Source of the DNA: Cryptomeria japonica
Taxonomy: Eukaryota > Streptophyta > Pinopsida > Cupressales > Cupressaceae
Length of the DNA: 64,000 nucleotides
Direction: 5' to 3'
Assembly: GCF_030272615.1 (NCBI RefSeq)
Contig: NC_081406.1
Span: 167,197,521 to 167,261,520, forward strand
Numbering within the stretch: the stretch's first letter is position 1; each line of letters begins with the position of its first letter. Positions 33,556-44,459 of this stretch are shown here, in pieces. The translations under genes were made by a program, and so were the position numbers. The notes under the pieces were generated by a model. It worked only from the letters and a program-made list of their open reading frames with translations, had not been told where the DNA came from and ran no database searches.

Positions 33556-35478
33556 ATGCTGGAGTCACGGGAGAGATTCTCATCGACTCAGAGTTTATGA
33601 GCAAAGCTGACAGTCGAGGAGAGAGCAACAGTTCAGGCTATGGGACTACGACATATTTTGTTTGTGCCTAAGTTTCAGGCGAACATGGGGTTGCTGACTG
33701 CGTTGGCTGAGAGATGTCACTCAGAGACTTGTAGTTTTCATTTGCCGATGGGTGAGATGACAGTCACCTTAGAGGATGTGTACAGAATACTATGGATACC
33801 GATCGATGGGGAGTTAGTACCCTACGATCGAGACGGAGGCAGGGATGCACTGAGACGAGTGTTCCAGGATCCAGGATTAGAGATAAGAGTTGGACACGTG
33901 GCTTGGGATACCATGACATGGACAGGATTAGCACTACCAGCAGTGTTGGCAGGAGTGATCAGTTAGTTCCTCTGTCTGGATAGGGCGACACAAGGATTGG
34001 CTGTGGGATGGGGAGGGACACAGGAGACATTGGTGACAGAGCACACCAGGTTTGCATGGGGACCGTGTCTGCTAGCACACTTGTACTATGAGTTACATTA
34101 GTTTGTATACCATGGATCAATAGGATTGAGCTGCGGAGTGACACTGTTGCAGGTGTGGGCATATGAGCATCTGTCGGTGACATGACCGATTCATTTCAGA
34201 GGTAGGGGCCATGAGCGCAGTTTTGTGCATCTATATGATATGATTACATCTTAGCCGCGGATTGGGAGACTAGAGTACTGGCGTTGGGTCATTGATGAGC
34301 TTGACAGTGTAGTATGGAGGCCATACCGAGAGTGCGAGGAGTGGGAGGATGATGCAGTGGAGCTGCCATATGCATTTAGGAGCAGGTATCTAATTGGGCA
34401 GACATCATATGTTCTTGAGAGGCAGTTGGTGGATAGGGTGGGCGGGTAGTTCGATAGGATACAATGGATGCCATGGGGTTTCGGGATGTATGCTCGGATA
34501 GTGAGAGATCAGGTGCACTTCGAGCCATTGTCTTATGATCAGGTAGTGATGTAGCTGGTAGAGATGATTCCCTTGCCTTGGGACATGTGGCTAGATATAG
34601 AGGATGCAAGGATGGATGCAAAGTATACTGCATATTGGGCAGAGCATCCGTTTCCATGGCTAACGGATCCAGGGGAGCCGATAGATGGAGATGGCGGAGG
34701 TGATGGAGATGGCGGGGGTAGAGGCCGACGGAGAAGGCTGGGTGCAGTAGGAGAGAGGAGAGTGGCTCTGAGGAGAGAGGGTGGAGAGGAGAGGCAGGTT
34801 TGGCAGGCTCACAAGGTGAGGGGCAGAGGTGGATTGCCTTTATAGGTGGCAGTAGCACAGGTTCCCAGATAGGTACAGAGACAGGGACAGGGACAGGGAC
34901 AGGGGCAACCACAGAAGCAGCCACAGGTATAGGGATAGGGTGAGGGGGGAGAGGAGGAGGATGAGTTACTGGCCTTGAGGGAGATTTGCCAGGGACAGGC
35001 AGATGAGATCCAAGATCTAGAGCGGGAGAGGGATAGGCTCAGGAGATAGCTGAGGGATACTGAGCGGGAGAGGGATCAAGCTATCCAGTGCTATGCAGAG
35101 GCTGAGACAGCACTGAGGGCACGGAGGCAGGCATCAGAGAACATAAGAGCTGGATATGTCTATGTTTTGTGGGTTGGGGAGGAGATAGGCTATGGGTGAG
35201 ACCTATACTATGGAGCGGTGCCACCAGATCAGTGGGCTAGGAGCTTCCATAGACCATCGCGGACAACGACAACCACTGGAGGGAGGGACAGGAGATAGGC
35301 ATCTAGCAGTGGGGTCATGGGTTCTCCACCACCACCAGAGAGAGGGGACATGAGAGATGATCCTGGGGTGGGTCCTTCCAAGGCTCAGACTCTATCGAGG
35401 CCAGCTGGCTCTGAGGGAGGGAATTCATCATAGCCTTAGAGGGCTCCCTATGTATCAGTTTTGTACCATTTTGTATGA
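33556..35478 (+). pseudogene. Plant mobile domain (PMD) protein frame, antisense in the Tat element
   Basis: A single phase of 641 codons, opposite in direction to gag-pol. From about codon 29 it shows the PMD signature: MGLRHILFVPKF, a GLLTALAERCHSET stretch, SFHLPMGEMTVTLEDVYRIL, and IPIDGELV. A helical body follows (LEYWRWVIDELDSV, FDRIQWMPWGFGMYARI, IPLPWDMW). Then come a Gly/Arg-rich linker, a Gln-rich stretch (34870-34930), a charged coiled-coil-like segment (34950-35150) and a Pro/Ser-rich tail. PMDs occur in host proteins of the MAIN/MAIL type and in transposons. There is no frameshift, but sixteen internal stops: TGA at 33598, 34183 and 35197, and TAG at 33964, 34099, 34252, 34447, 34552, 34843, 34870, 34930, 34936, 35047, 35296, 35431 and 35437. 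Many TAGs lie in Gln-rich context. Confidence 0.85.
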
Positions 35479-35538
35479 TGACACCTTCGGGTGTTTGTAG
35501 CCATATGATTTTGACATCATTGTATCATGACACTTATG

Positions 35539-35611
<73 letters not shown>
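35539..35611. repeat. (TA)n microsatellite
   Basis: About 36 uninterrupted TA dinucleotides just after the PMD frame. Confidence 0.98.
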
Positions 35612-35614
<3 letters not shown>

Positions 35615-37189
35615 CTTGTGGCAGCTATATGCATGTGTACCTATGTGATGAGATGTTTCATGATGTATGTTTCTACATGATGCTTATGATATGGATGGAA
35701 ATATGTACATGATGAAATGCAATATTTTGTTCTTTTATGTTTTATATATTTATGCAAATGCAAATGTGAATGTATGAAATGTGGATGAATATGATGAGAA
35801 TATAGAATGTGCTAACATGTTTTGTGTGCAGGATGTGATGTAGTTGTGATATCTATATGTATGTATGAAATGCTAATATGTGGTGATGTAGGTGCAACTA
35901 CATGAAATGCAAATATTTTTGGTGTGTCATTATACTTAGTCATGTGATAACAGGCTACACGGACTCAGGAAGGATGATGGAAGTCAATCAAGAAAGGGGG
36001 ATGGAAGGTAGAAGATATGGAAGTGAAAGAGCTTCTTGTGTGTTATCATCATTGAGCTTTATTATGGCAAGTAGGTTATGACAATCGAGGCATATGTTTG
36101 ACCCAGAAAGTCATTGTACCCGTTTGCATGGAGATCAAACAGTCGCAAACAAGGAATGTCCCAGTTCACACTAGACTCACAGTGTCCTCATATCCTTGGA
36201 CAAGTCATAACATTACTAAGGGACAATCCACAGACAACAAATAAAAATAGGTGACGATACCCCATCCTCACCTTTCTAGTTAAAGAAATCTTGGAGATAA
36301 AAGCTCTAGTCAAAGACATCCTAGAAAAGCTAAAAGACATGTCACCAGAAAGATACAATCAAAAGAAAACCAAGACTCGACACCAACATCCACTGTAGTC
36401 CTCAAGTTTAGTGTCTCTTGTCACTTGTATAAGTCTATTTGATTGTGGTCACAATGTTTACTTTCACAAAATGATAGATAGCACTGAACCAAAATGTTGT
36501 CTAAGTCTGTTGAAAATATTTGATTTGTTAAAGCCCATTGCTACTGTGTCTCATCTGAAACTGACTGAATCCATGAAACTGATACTTTATTGTGAAGAAG
36601 ATGGAACTTTATTGCAGACTGGTGATGCCAATGTTGCTTTATTGCGGATTGTATGTGGATAGACTGAAGAAAACTAGAAGAAACTATACTCCTCGAAACA
36701 GGTGATGCTCTCAGTTCCACACCCATCACCAGATGTAGGATTTGACTTAGCCACATATAGTAGCTAATTTATTATGGATGGAAAGGGGTGAAGAGGAAGG
36801 ATTATTATGAATGGCTAAGCAATCTTAGGTAGATCAATAACAAGCCATGATGGGAATGGGTAAGTTTATTATGGATGGATAGGTTGTGAGTGTGTGCAAA
36901 GTGAAAGGATGAGATGGAATCCTGAAGGAGGGAGGAGCAATGTGTCTACGCATGGCACTGGTGACCCAATTTTCACCATGGTACTTGCCCAGGGCGCCAC
37001 CGAAGTGGTTTTCACCATTGGACGAATTGTTTTTCTATACTTTTTTTTTTTTTTTCAATTTTTTTGTTGTGTCACAAGGCGCCTGTTTGCCAGGTTTTCA
37101 CTAAGTAACGATTTTTTATGTTTATGATTTTTTTGTATTTTTGGGTTTTTTGATTTTTTTGTATTTTTGAATTAGGATACTCTGAAGAG
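35612..37189. other. Non-coding 3' spacer of the Tat element
   Basis: No supported gene. The short frame at 36411-36662 has no domain. A T-homopolymer stretch at 37041-37080 separates the spacer from the integrase end. Confidence 0.6.
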
Positions 37190-38506
37190 CTATGTGTAAA
37201 ACCAGTGAAGGTGCATGCTATTGATAGGATCCTCCCAAGGTTCGCCATCTAGAGTTGAAAATTGATATGCACCAGATCCATAGACTGTTGTAATAATGTA
37301 AGGACCAAGCCAATTTGGTTCAAACTTTCCCTTCTTCTCTCTGTCTTGCTGATTTTTAAGATTTTCTCTGATAACTAAATCACCTACCTCGAATGTGCGA
37401 GGCTCGACTTTATGATTGTAACTGCGACTCATTCATTGTTGATAAGCCTTGAGATGATTAAAAGTAGTTTGTCTTCGTTCATCCAATAGTTCAAGTTCCT
37501 GTAAGTGAGAGACCCTGTAGTCTTATGGTAACTCGACCTCAATAGGCAAGATAGCTTCAATGCCATAGACAAGTGAATAAGGTGTGGCTCATGTGGGTGT
37601 GCAGACGCTTATGCGGTAAGCCCAAAGTGCAAGATTAAGTTAGATATGCCAATTGCGGCCAGCATCATCGACTGTCTTTTTTAGAATTTTAAGAATGGTT
37701 TTGTTAGACGCCTCAGCTTGGCCATTACCTTGGGGGTAATATGGTGTGGAGAAACGATGGGTAATATGGAAGCGATCAAAAAGTTCACGAACATCTTGAT
37801 TTTTGAAGGGACATCCATTATCAGTGATGATGGAAATAGGAATACCATATCGACAAATGATGTAGTTGAGAATGAATGTAGCAATCTGTTTTCCAGTGAC
37901 TTGTGTAAGAGGCATGACTTCGATCCATTTTGTGAAATACTCTGTGGCAATGATGATAAATTTATGGCCATTGGATGAAGGAGGGTGAATCTTGCCTATG
38001 AGATCAAGTCCCCACTGGCAAAAGGGCCAAGGAGTCGCAATTGGTTGAAGTTCTTGTGCTGGCACATGAATGAGGTCTCCATGAAATTGACATTGCTTAC
38101 ATTTCTTGACAAACTGATATGAGTCTTTTTCCATATTGGGCTAGTAATATCCAATCCTGATGAGTTTCTTGGCTAAGGTAGGACCACTAGAATGTGGACC
38201 ACATATCCCTTCATGGACTTCGCATAACGCAATTTGAGCTTCATCCCTTTCTAAACATCTAAGAAGAGTGTCATCTAGACCTCGACAGTATAGGGTGTTG
38301 GCTAAAATGACGTATCGAGAAGATTGGTGAATGAAAGTGCGACGCTGGTTGTTGGATAAGTCAGGAGGAAGGGTATTACTATGAAGGTATGTGAAAATGG
38401 AACCGTATAACTTGGAATCAGGACCAACGACACATATCATCTCAGGGAGTGATCTCATACGAGGGAACCAAAAGGTTATCCACCAAGAACTCATAGCAGG
38501 TTTCAT
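37190..38506 (-). pseudogene. Tat integrase (zinc-binding, core and C-terminal domains)
   Basis: Three pieces in element order. At 38141-38506 is the H2C2-type zinc region ending HEGICGPHSSGPTLAKKLI and GYY. After one TAG (an expected Trp) comes 37640-38134: the CKQCQFHGD motif and the catalytic core, with the first Asp in CQWGLDLIG, the second in ITDNGCPFKN, and the Glu in GQAEASNKT. At 37190-37432 is the C-terminal EVGDLVIRENLK and KFEPNWLGPYII segment. The join between core and C-terminus (about 37433-37640) still reads as integrase but carries three stops. Its role is insertion of the retroelement cDNA into nuclear DNA. All three acidic residues survive, so decay is by nonsense mutations. 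Confidence 0.88.
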
Positions 38507-39290
38507 TATGTGGTAGATCGATTAGTGAAGCAATAGTAGCCATAGCATCTGCGACTCGATTCTGCTCTCTTGGTATCTGCTCAAATTTTAACTCCGCAAA
38601 ATGTTGTTTCAGGTCATCCACCATTCTTTTGTAAGGCATTAATTTTTCATCTTTTGTTTGGTAGTCATCAGTTGGTTAACGAATTACAAGTTGAGAGTCC
38701 CCAAAAACATGAAGTTCCTGGATCTTCCACTGAACTGCAATCCGTAATCCTTGATCTGCTAATTGATCTGCGATAGCTTGTCCTTTTATTGCTTTTCTAT
38801 CCACATATTCAATGTCGAATTCACTTAGGAGCATCACACATTTGGCTAGTCGACCAGTAAGTGTTTCTTTATTGAGAAGGTACTTCAATGGATCAATTCT
38901 TGTGACCAACTTAGTTTTATGAGTTAGCATGTAGTGTCGTAATTTCTGCTAAGCAAATACCACCGCGAGACATGCATGCTCAATTGGTGTGTAGTTTAGC
39001 TCATATCCCATCAAAGTGTGACTGATGTAGTAGACTGCCTTTTCTTTGCCCTTAGCATCTTGTTGTGCTAAGAGTGCCCCCAGTGTTGTTGAAGTAGCAG
39101 ATATGTATAGTAATAGGGGTTGGAACTGGTGGCATCAAGACTGGCGGATTCAGAAGATAATCTTTGAGTATCTAGAAAGCCTGTTGATATTTATCATCCC
39201 ATTTGAATTTGATGTTTTTGTGTAGCAAGTGCTGAAAAGGATGACATTTGTCTACAAGTTGTGCTATGAATCTTCGTATGGACTGAAGTC
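38442..39290 (-). pseudogene. Tat RNase H and second (archaeal-like) RNase H, partly deleted
   Basis: 38676-38930 starts with the end of the RT-linked RNase H (DPLKYLLNKETLTGRLAKC, FDIEYVDRKAIKGQAIAD). It then jumps directly to GLRIAVQWKIQELHVFGDSQ, which belongs to the second RNase H found in Tat elements. Roughly the first 50 residues of that second domain, including its first catalytic acids, are missing at this join. The rest (MVDDLKQHFAELKFEQIPRE and VADAMATIASL) follows at 38442-38639. Bases 38930-39290 hold the upstream RNase H with several stops. The domain order RT, RNase H, second RNase H, integrase is a Tat hallmark. Confidence 0.8.
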
Positions 39291-39294
39291 TCCC

Positions 39295-39939
39295 TTAAAA
39301 AGATCTAAGTTGACTAATATTTCTTGGTGGTTGCATCTCTAGGATGGCCTTGACTTTTGCTGGATCAGATTCAATTCCTCTTTTTGATACAATGAATCCC
39401 AGGAGCTTCCCAGAGGTTACTCCAAAGACACATTTCTTAGGGTTTAATCTTACTTTGTATTTTTCCAACCGATCAAAAATGACTGAAAGTATGTCCAAAT
39501 GTGTATCTCTATCAATTGATTTGCCCAAGAGGTCGTCAACATAATCTTCCATAATAACGTGCATGAGATCATGAAAGATAGTATTCATGGCTCTTTGATA
39601 TGTAGCGCCTGCATTCTTTAGCCCGAAAGGCATGACATTCCAGCAGAAAGTTCCCTAGGGACAAGTAAATGTTGTTTTGTGCTGATCCTCAGATGCGATT
39701 TTTATTTGATTATAGCCAGAGAATCCATCCATCAAAGATAACATCGCATGACCTGCTGTGAGATCTACGATCAGGTCGATATTTGGCAATGGAAAATCAT
39801 CCTTAGGACAAGCTTTATTGATGTCTCTGAAATCTATGCATATTCTGATGCTATGATCTGGTTTACTGACAGGCACTAAGTTAGAGATCCATTCAGGTAT
39901 CAATTGGGCATATGAATCCGACATCCAATAATTTTTCAA
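39295..39939 (-). pseudogene. Tat reverse transcriptase core
   Basis: 39655-39939 holds the motif series RICIDFRDINKACPKDDFPL, MLSLMDGFSGYNQI and KTTFTCP. After one TAG, 39295-39633 carries MPFGLKNAGATYQRAMN and the catalytic YVDDLLGKS, then KKCVFGVTSGKLLGFIVS. This is the palm of a Ty3/gypsy RT with the Tat-specific NKACPKD and NAGATYQR words. The catalytic aspartates are intact. Upstream fingers are at 39893-40786 in another frame. Confidence 0.9.
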
Positions 39940-40786
39940 GCTCCGCTTTGACTAATAATGCCACTTGTGGATGCATCTTTCTTAATTTCTGTTTTACTGG
40001 TTTTGCCCCCGGTTTGACTATCAAATGATGCATTGCTAAATCCAGATCCAGTCCAAGCATATCAGCATATGACCATGCAAAATTGATTTGTCGCTCCGTG
40101 AAGAAACTTATGAACTTTGGTCTTTCTACCTCTGTCAGAGATTGTGCCAGGAATATGTTATGTGGAATTTCTTCTATACCAATGTTTGTTTTGATGGTCT
40201 CCTCTACCAACATAGATGATTTTTCTTCATATGATGTCGGGAGATTGACGAGCCTTCCATCTTTGGGTGCCTCAAAGAGGTTTTCGCCCTCAGATACATC
40301 CTTTCTTTTTACTTTTTTGGGGTCAGACAGTGCCACAACGTGGTTTTCACCATAAGACCCATGATTTATTTTTATTTTTATATTTTTGCGACTGGAAGGC
40401 CCAACGCCCTCACCAAAATATGCCATGCTGTTGAGTTCTATAGTGTATCCTGCCTTATGGTCCCCAGGGGGAAGATCATCTCGTATGCCTAGATAGTCAA
40501 TAAAGGCTTCATCATTTTGGAATGTGTCAAACTGTATAGGTCCTTCATGGTCCCATTCAATAAGTTGGTGGTGAACAAGGGGAAGGTCTTCAATGTTTTC
40601 AAAGTTAGCGGGACTAAGGGTGAAGATGCAGTTATATTCAGGTATGTCGTGGTAATTGTCGAGGTCATCGTTGGCACTCTCCTCATCTATCTCGATTGTG
40701 AACGAATCCAAATTGTCATAACTAGTAGCGCATTCCAGAATTGGTGTCCTCATTCTTTGTGATTTCGACCTAGAACCTAGAGCCAA
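39893..40786 (-). pseudogene. Tat protease-RT linker and RT fingers
   Basis: A 297-codon frame. The first 220 residues are an acidic linker without recognisable motif. The end is the RT entry: LDLDLAMHHLIVKPGAKPVK, QKLRKMHPQVALLVKAELEK and LLDVGFICPID. It overlaps the next RT frame by 47 bp in another phase, showing a frameshift near 39900. Confidence 0.8.
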
Positions 40787-40960
40787 GGACTGTGTGGGAT
40801 CCTCAGGGGTCGTTTCTTGACCAATTTTGAGTTTTTTATAAAATTTCTCTTCTTTTGTGGGTTCACCTGGTTCTCTGAATGTCTCAGTGAGTTCATAGTC
40901 ACTAAAGGATTTGTCCGAACCCCATTCCCATTCATTGGAGTCGGTGGAATAGCGGTTCTC

Positions 40961-42064
40961 TTATTGATCTTTGGCAACTTTAATTTGTAATGCTTCCTCT
41001 GTCACTTGAGTATTTACCTTGGAAGACATGAAACCAAGTCCTTTCGAGTGCTCTTTTTTAAATGGCAATTCTGGTTGGAAAGGTTGAATGATACCTTCCT
41101 TTCTTAAGGCAAGAGGACTTTTACCATCATACCCAAATTTTTGTAGGATCTTGAATCCTTTGCCATATTTTTCACATGGTATGCTGATGTGATCTTGTGT
41201 ACCATTTTCAGGGTCTTTGTAAAGGATTTTGTATAAGTCTTCTTCTTCCATTTCACCCCATCTTTGGAAGATAGTAGGATCCCATTTGAGTGTAATGATA
41301 GATACCCATTTGGTAGGATGTGGTCTTCCATATTCTTTTGGTGAACTCATAACTTGTTGTAAGTACATGGTTTGATTCAAAGTGTATTCACCCATGCCTT
41401 TGTCCTGATATTTCCCTTTAAGCTCACCTTGTTTTGATGCTGAAGGTTTTAATGATTCAGGATCAATATATGTAGAAGAAGGGACAACTTCCCTATTACT
41501 TGGAATGATCGTCTCAATTTTTGGTCTCAAGTTATTGCAGTATATAACTGGATTAGGATCACCATTAACTGTTATTTCAACTCCATTGTGAGGAAACTTA
41601 ATGCATTGGTGGTATGTAGATGGGACTTGCCTCATCTCATGAATCCAAGGACATCCTAGCAATATATTGTATGTGAGATCCAAGTCTAGGACTTGACAAA
41701 CCACATCCTTTGTAACTGGCCCAATTCTAAGGGGCAAGGTGACTGTGCCCTTGGATGAACGCTCTTCATCATCATATGCTTTGATAGTAATTTTGTTTGT
41801 AGCATTCACAACTTTATCATAATATCCCAATTGTGTAATAGTTCTCAATGTACAAATGTTTAGACCTACTCCTCCATCTATCAGGACTCGTTTTATTCGA
41901 TGTTTGTGTAGGAAGGCTTCGATGTGTAAAGGTACATTATGTGGTTGGCTCACGGAGGCATCATCAACTTCTGTGAATGTAAGGGAGTTTGGAACGGAAA
42001 GGTATCCCACCATGTCTTGAAACTGGTCCACGTTCAGATTAGTAGGGACATAAGTGTCTCTCAA
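40961..42064 (-). pseudogene. Tat aspartic protease region
   Basis: A 367-codon frame. The protease core reads KRVLIDGGVGLNICTLRTIT with the catalytic Asp in LIDGG; a YNILLGCPWIHEM segment follows about 75 residues later. The LIDGG form is typical of Tat proteases. The remaining 170 residues are a linker before the RT frame. Its start joins the end of the gag frame out of phase (near 42064-42110). Confidence 0.85.
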
Positions 42065-42720
42065 AATTTTGTCAATAATGGCTTTATGTGCGGGGGATAT
42101 TCGTAAAGCTCGAGGATGGAGATAAGCACGGGTGTCTTCCCTAACTGTTCTACAAGGTCATACTCAAGCTTGGTTGATGCAGAAGTGGTGTTTTCAGCTG
42201 GAGCACCTTGCAAGGTGAATGTACCTCGATTAGTTGTAACATTGCATTCAGAGGTAGGTTCGGAAGAGGATCCAATGCCTTTTAGGACAATCTTGGGTCT
42301 TTGGGTAGAATTCTCAGACGTTTTTTCCTTAATGATAATGGTAGAGACATAATTGTCCATTAAAATGTGATTGATAGTTGAATCATAGTTATAGGATGCT
42401 CTGGTATACTTGGTCTGCTCATCTGTGGCTTTGGCTTTTCCCTTGTCATGTTTTGGGAATGGTTCTTTAGACATCTCATGTTCTTGATTGGATGAGTGTC
42501 CCTCGATCTCAATGTCACCTCTATCAATAAGATCTTGTATGATTTTCTTCAGTCGATGACAATTTCTTGTTTTATGACCTTTGCTCTTATGAAATTCACA
42601 ATACTCATCATCATTCCACCAATTTGGTTTGACCTTTGGCTCATATGGAGGTAGATCTGGAATTGTTATTATTTTGTTTGCCACTAGCTTTTTGAAAACT
42701 AACTCAAGTGGTTCTCCCAA
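42061..42720 (-). pseudogene. Tat gag C-terminal part with Cys/His motif
   Basis: A 219-codon frame. It contains WWNDDEYCEFHKSKGHKTRN followed by CHRLKKIIQDLIDRG, the divergent knuckle (Cys, His, His, Cys) usual in Tat gag. The rest is polar linker. It overlaps the previous gag frame by 17 bp in another phase, so a one-base indel separates the two. Confidence 0.8.
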
Positions 42721-44452
42721 TGGGGTGTACTTCCTTCATGATTTGGAAGTTGTTTGAGTATTCACTTGATTGTTTGTAGAGCTTGATCCAGAAAAAAATG
42801 ATTTTGGGTCGCATTGTATTGGCATCAACAACACCATCATTGATTGTGTTCTTGTTTTTATTCCAAAATCTTGGCTTGTCTTTTCTTTTAAAGTCCTCTT
42901 TGTTTTCTTTGAATATTTTGATGATGCCTTGCTTGATTAGGACCTTCTCTGTCGCTAAGCCTTTTTCAATGACATCCTTGAAGGTGGACAAACAAGCTTT
43001 TCTCAAGTCATAACCAATGTCTTTGTTAACATTCTGGGTGAACATCTCTACCATTTGTTTCTGTGGAATTTCACAAGAGCATCTGTTGGCTAGATTCCTC
43101 CATCTTTGTAAAAATGATGAAAAAGACTCTCCCTCCTTTTGCTTGGTGTTGCACAAAGTAGTGACTAATATGTCTGTCTCTATGTTGTATGATAAATGTT
43201 GGATGAAAGCCTCTGCTAAGTCACCCCATGACTTAATTTCAGGTGGAAGTTGGGAGAACCATTCCATAGCTTGATCACCTAAGCTCTGTGGGAATAATCT
43301 CATCAAATATGTCTCTTTTGCTGCTACCTCAATGCAAGTTGTGAAGAATTGTTGTATATGTGCCTTAGGGTCTCCCTTGCCTCTATACTTATCGAACTTA
43401 GGTGTCACGAAATGTGTAGGAAAAGGAGGCATTGAAATGCTTTTGTCAAATGGATAGGGACATATGTCTTTCATTGTGTAAGTTGGCTTTGGTGTATTTA
43501 TGTCCTCCATTTTGTTTTGCAAGTCCTTAATTTTTTGTTCCAAATTGTTCTTAGGTGGAGATCGACTTCTTGGACCATATCCCATGCCCGAACCACTGGG
43601 TGGAGGAGGAACATGTTGCATATATGGATGATATTGATCATACACATGTTCATATGGAGGAGGTCTATAATGATGTTGTCTATAAGGACCACTTGGTATA
43701 GAGTCATGATGAGGAATAGAATATCTGTTTTGTCCATGTATACCATACTCTACATGCATGTCATGAGTTTGTTCTAGTGTGTTTCCCCCAAATTTGACAC
43801 GGGGTTTCCTTGTGTCAAAATTTTGATCATGCCTTTGGATATCCAATTGCTTTGGTGGTTAGTCCTTAGCATTGGTATGTGATTGAGTATATTTTTTTGC
43901 ATAAGACTTCCATAGTGGTTTGCGAAGGTGATTATTGTATGCTTGACTATGTGTGTATGGGAGCTCAGGTTTTTGAAATAAAGATGATGGTGATTCAGGC
44001 ACAAGATGTGGTCCTCTATTGCCTCCACTATTAGGCCTCCTTTGATCCATGTTGAGGTGAGGTTGTTGCAAAGGTTGATGTTCCATTATTTGAGACATGT
44101 CAAAATCATGAGGAATCTTGGCTCCACTTTGTGCCATCACTTGTAAGAAGTGTTGTCTATCTCTCCTCATTATTTCCTCAACCAATCGATTGAAATGGGG
44201 ATCCATAATGGAGTCTTCTACTTCTGCCAAAAGTACTGAAATATTGTCCATATTGTCATTGTGCGTATCATTGTTGTTTGTCGTGCCCATGTTCTCAATA
44301 TTTGGAATGTTTCTATAGGCATCCATGTCAGGTAATGTGGTATGATCAGAATTGAAAAAGGCATCATTGTCATACTCATAGGCACTCATGTTTGCGGACT
44401 CTTGAGCCTCTTTAGTTTCTCTCCTAGATTTTTGGGAATGGGTTTCAACCAT
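42704..44452 (-). pseudogene. Tat gag, N-terminal and capsid part
   Basis: One phase from ATG at 44452 to 42704, broken once by a TAA near 43859. The N-terminal 200 residues are polar. The middle is Pro/Tyr/His-rich. The capsid domain is the Retrotrans_gag type: FVTPKFDKYRGKGDPKAHIQ, LFPQSLGDQAMEWFSQLPPE, SFLQRWRNLANRC. Gag forms the virus-like particle. The start is chosen as the first ATG of the phase; the leader lies between it and the PBS. Confidence 0.85.
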
Positions 44453-44459
44453 GAACTAG

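Noticed and set aside
34376-34924. 182-codon minus-strand Pro-rich frame
   Set aside because: It is the shadow of the PMD frame on the opposite strand.
33556-35478. Alternative genetic code or programmed readthrough of TAG as Gln
   Set aside because: Plant nuclear genes use the standard code, TGA stops are also present, and the LINE and gag-pol frames are broken in the same way. Mutation of methylated sites is simpler.
36411-36662. 83-codon plus-strand frame in the Tat spacer
   Set aside because: No motif, not conserved in position with any known Tat gene, and close to chance length.
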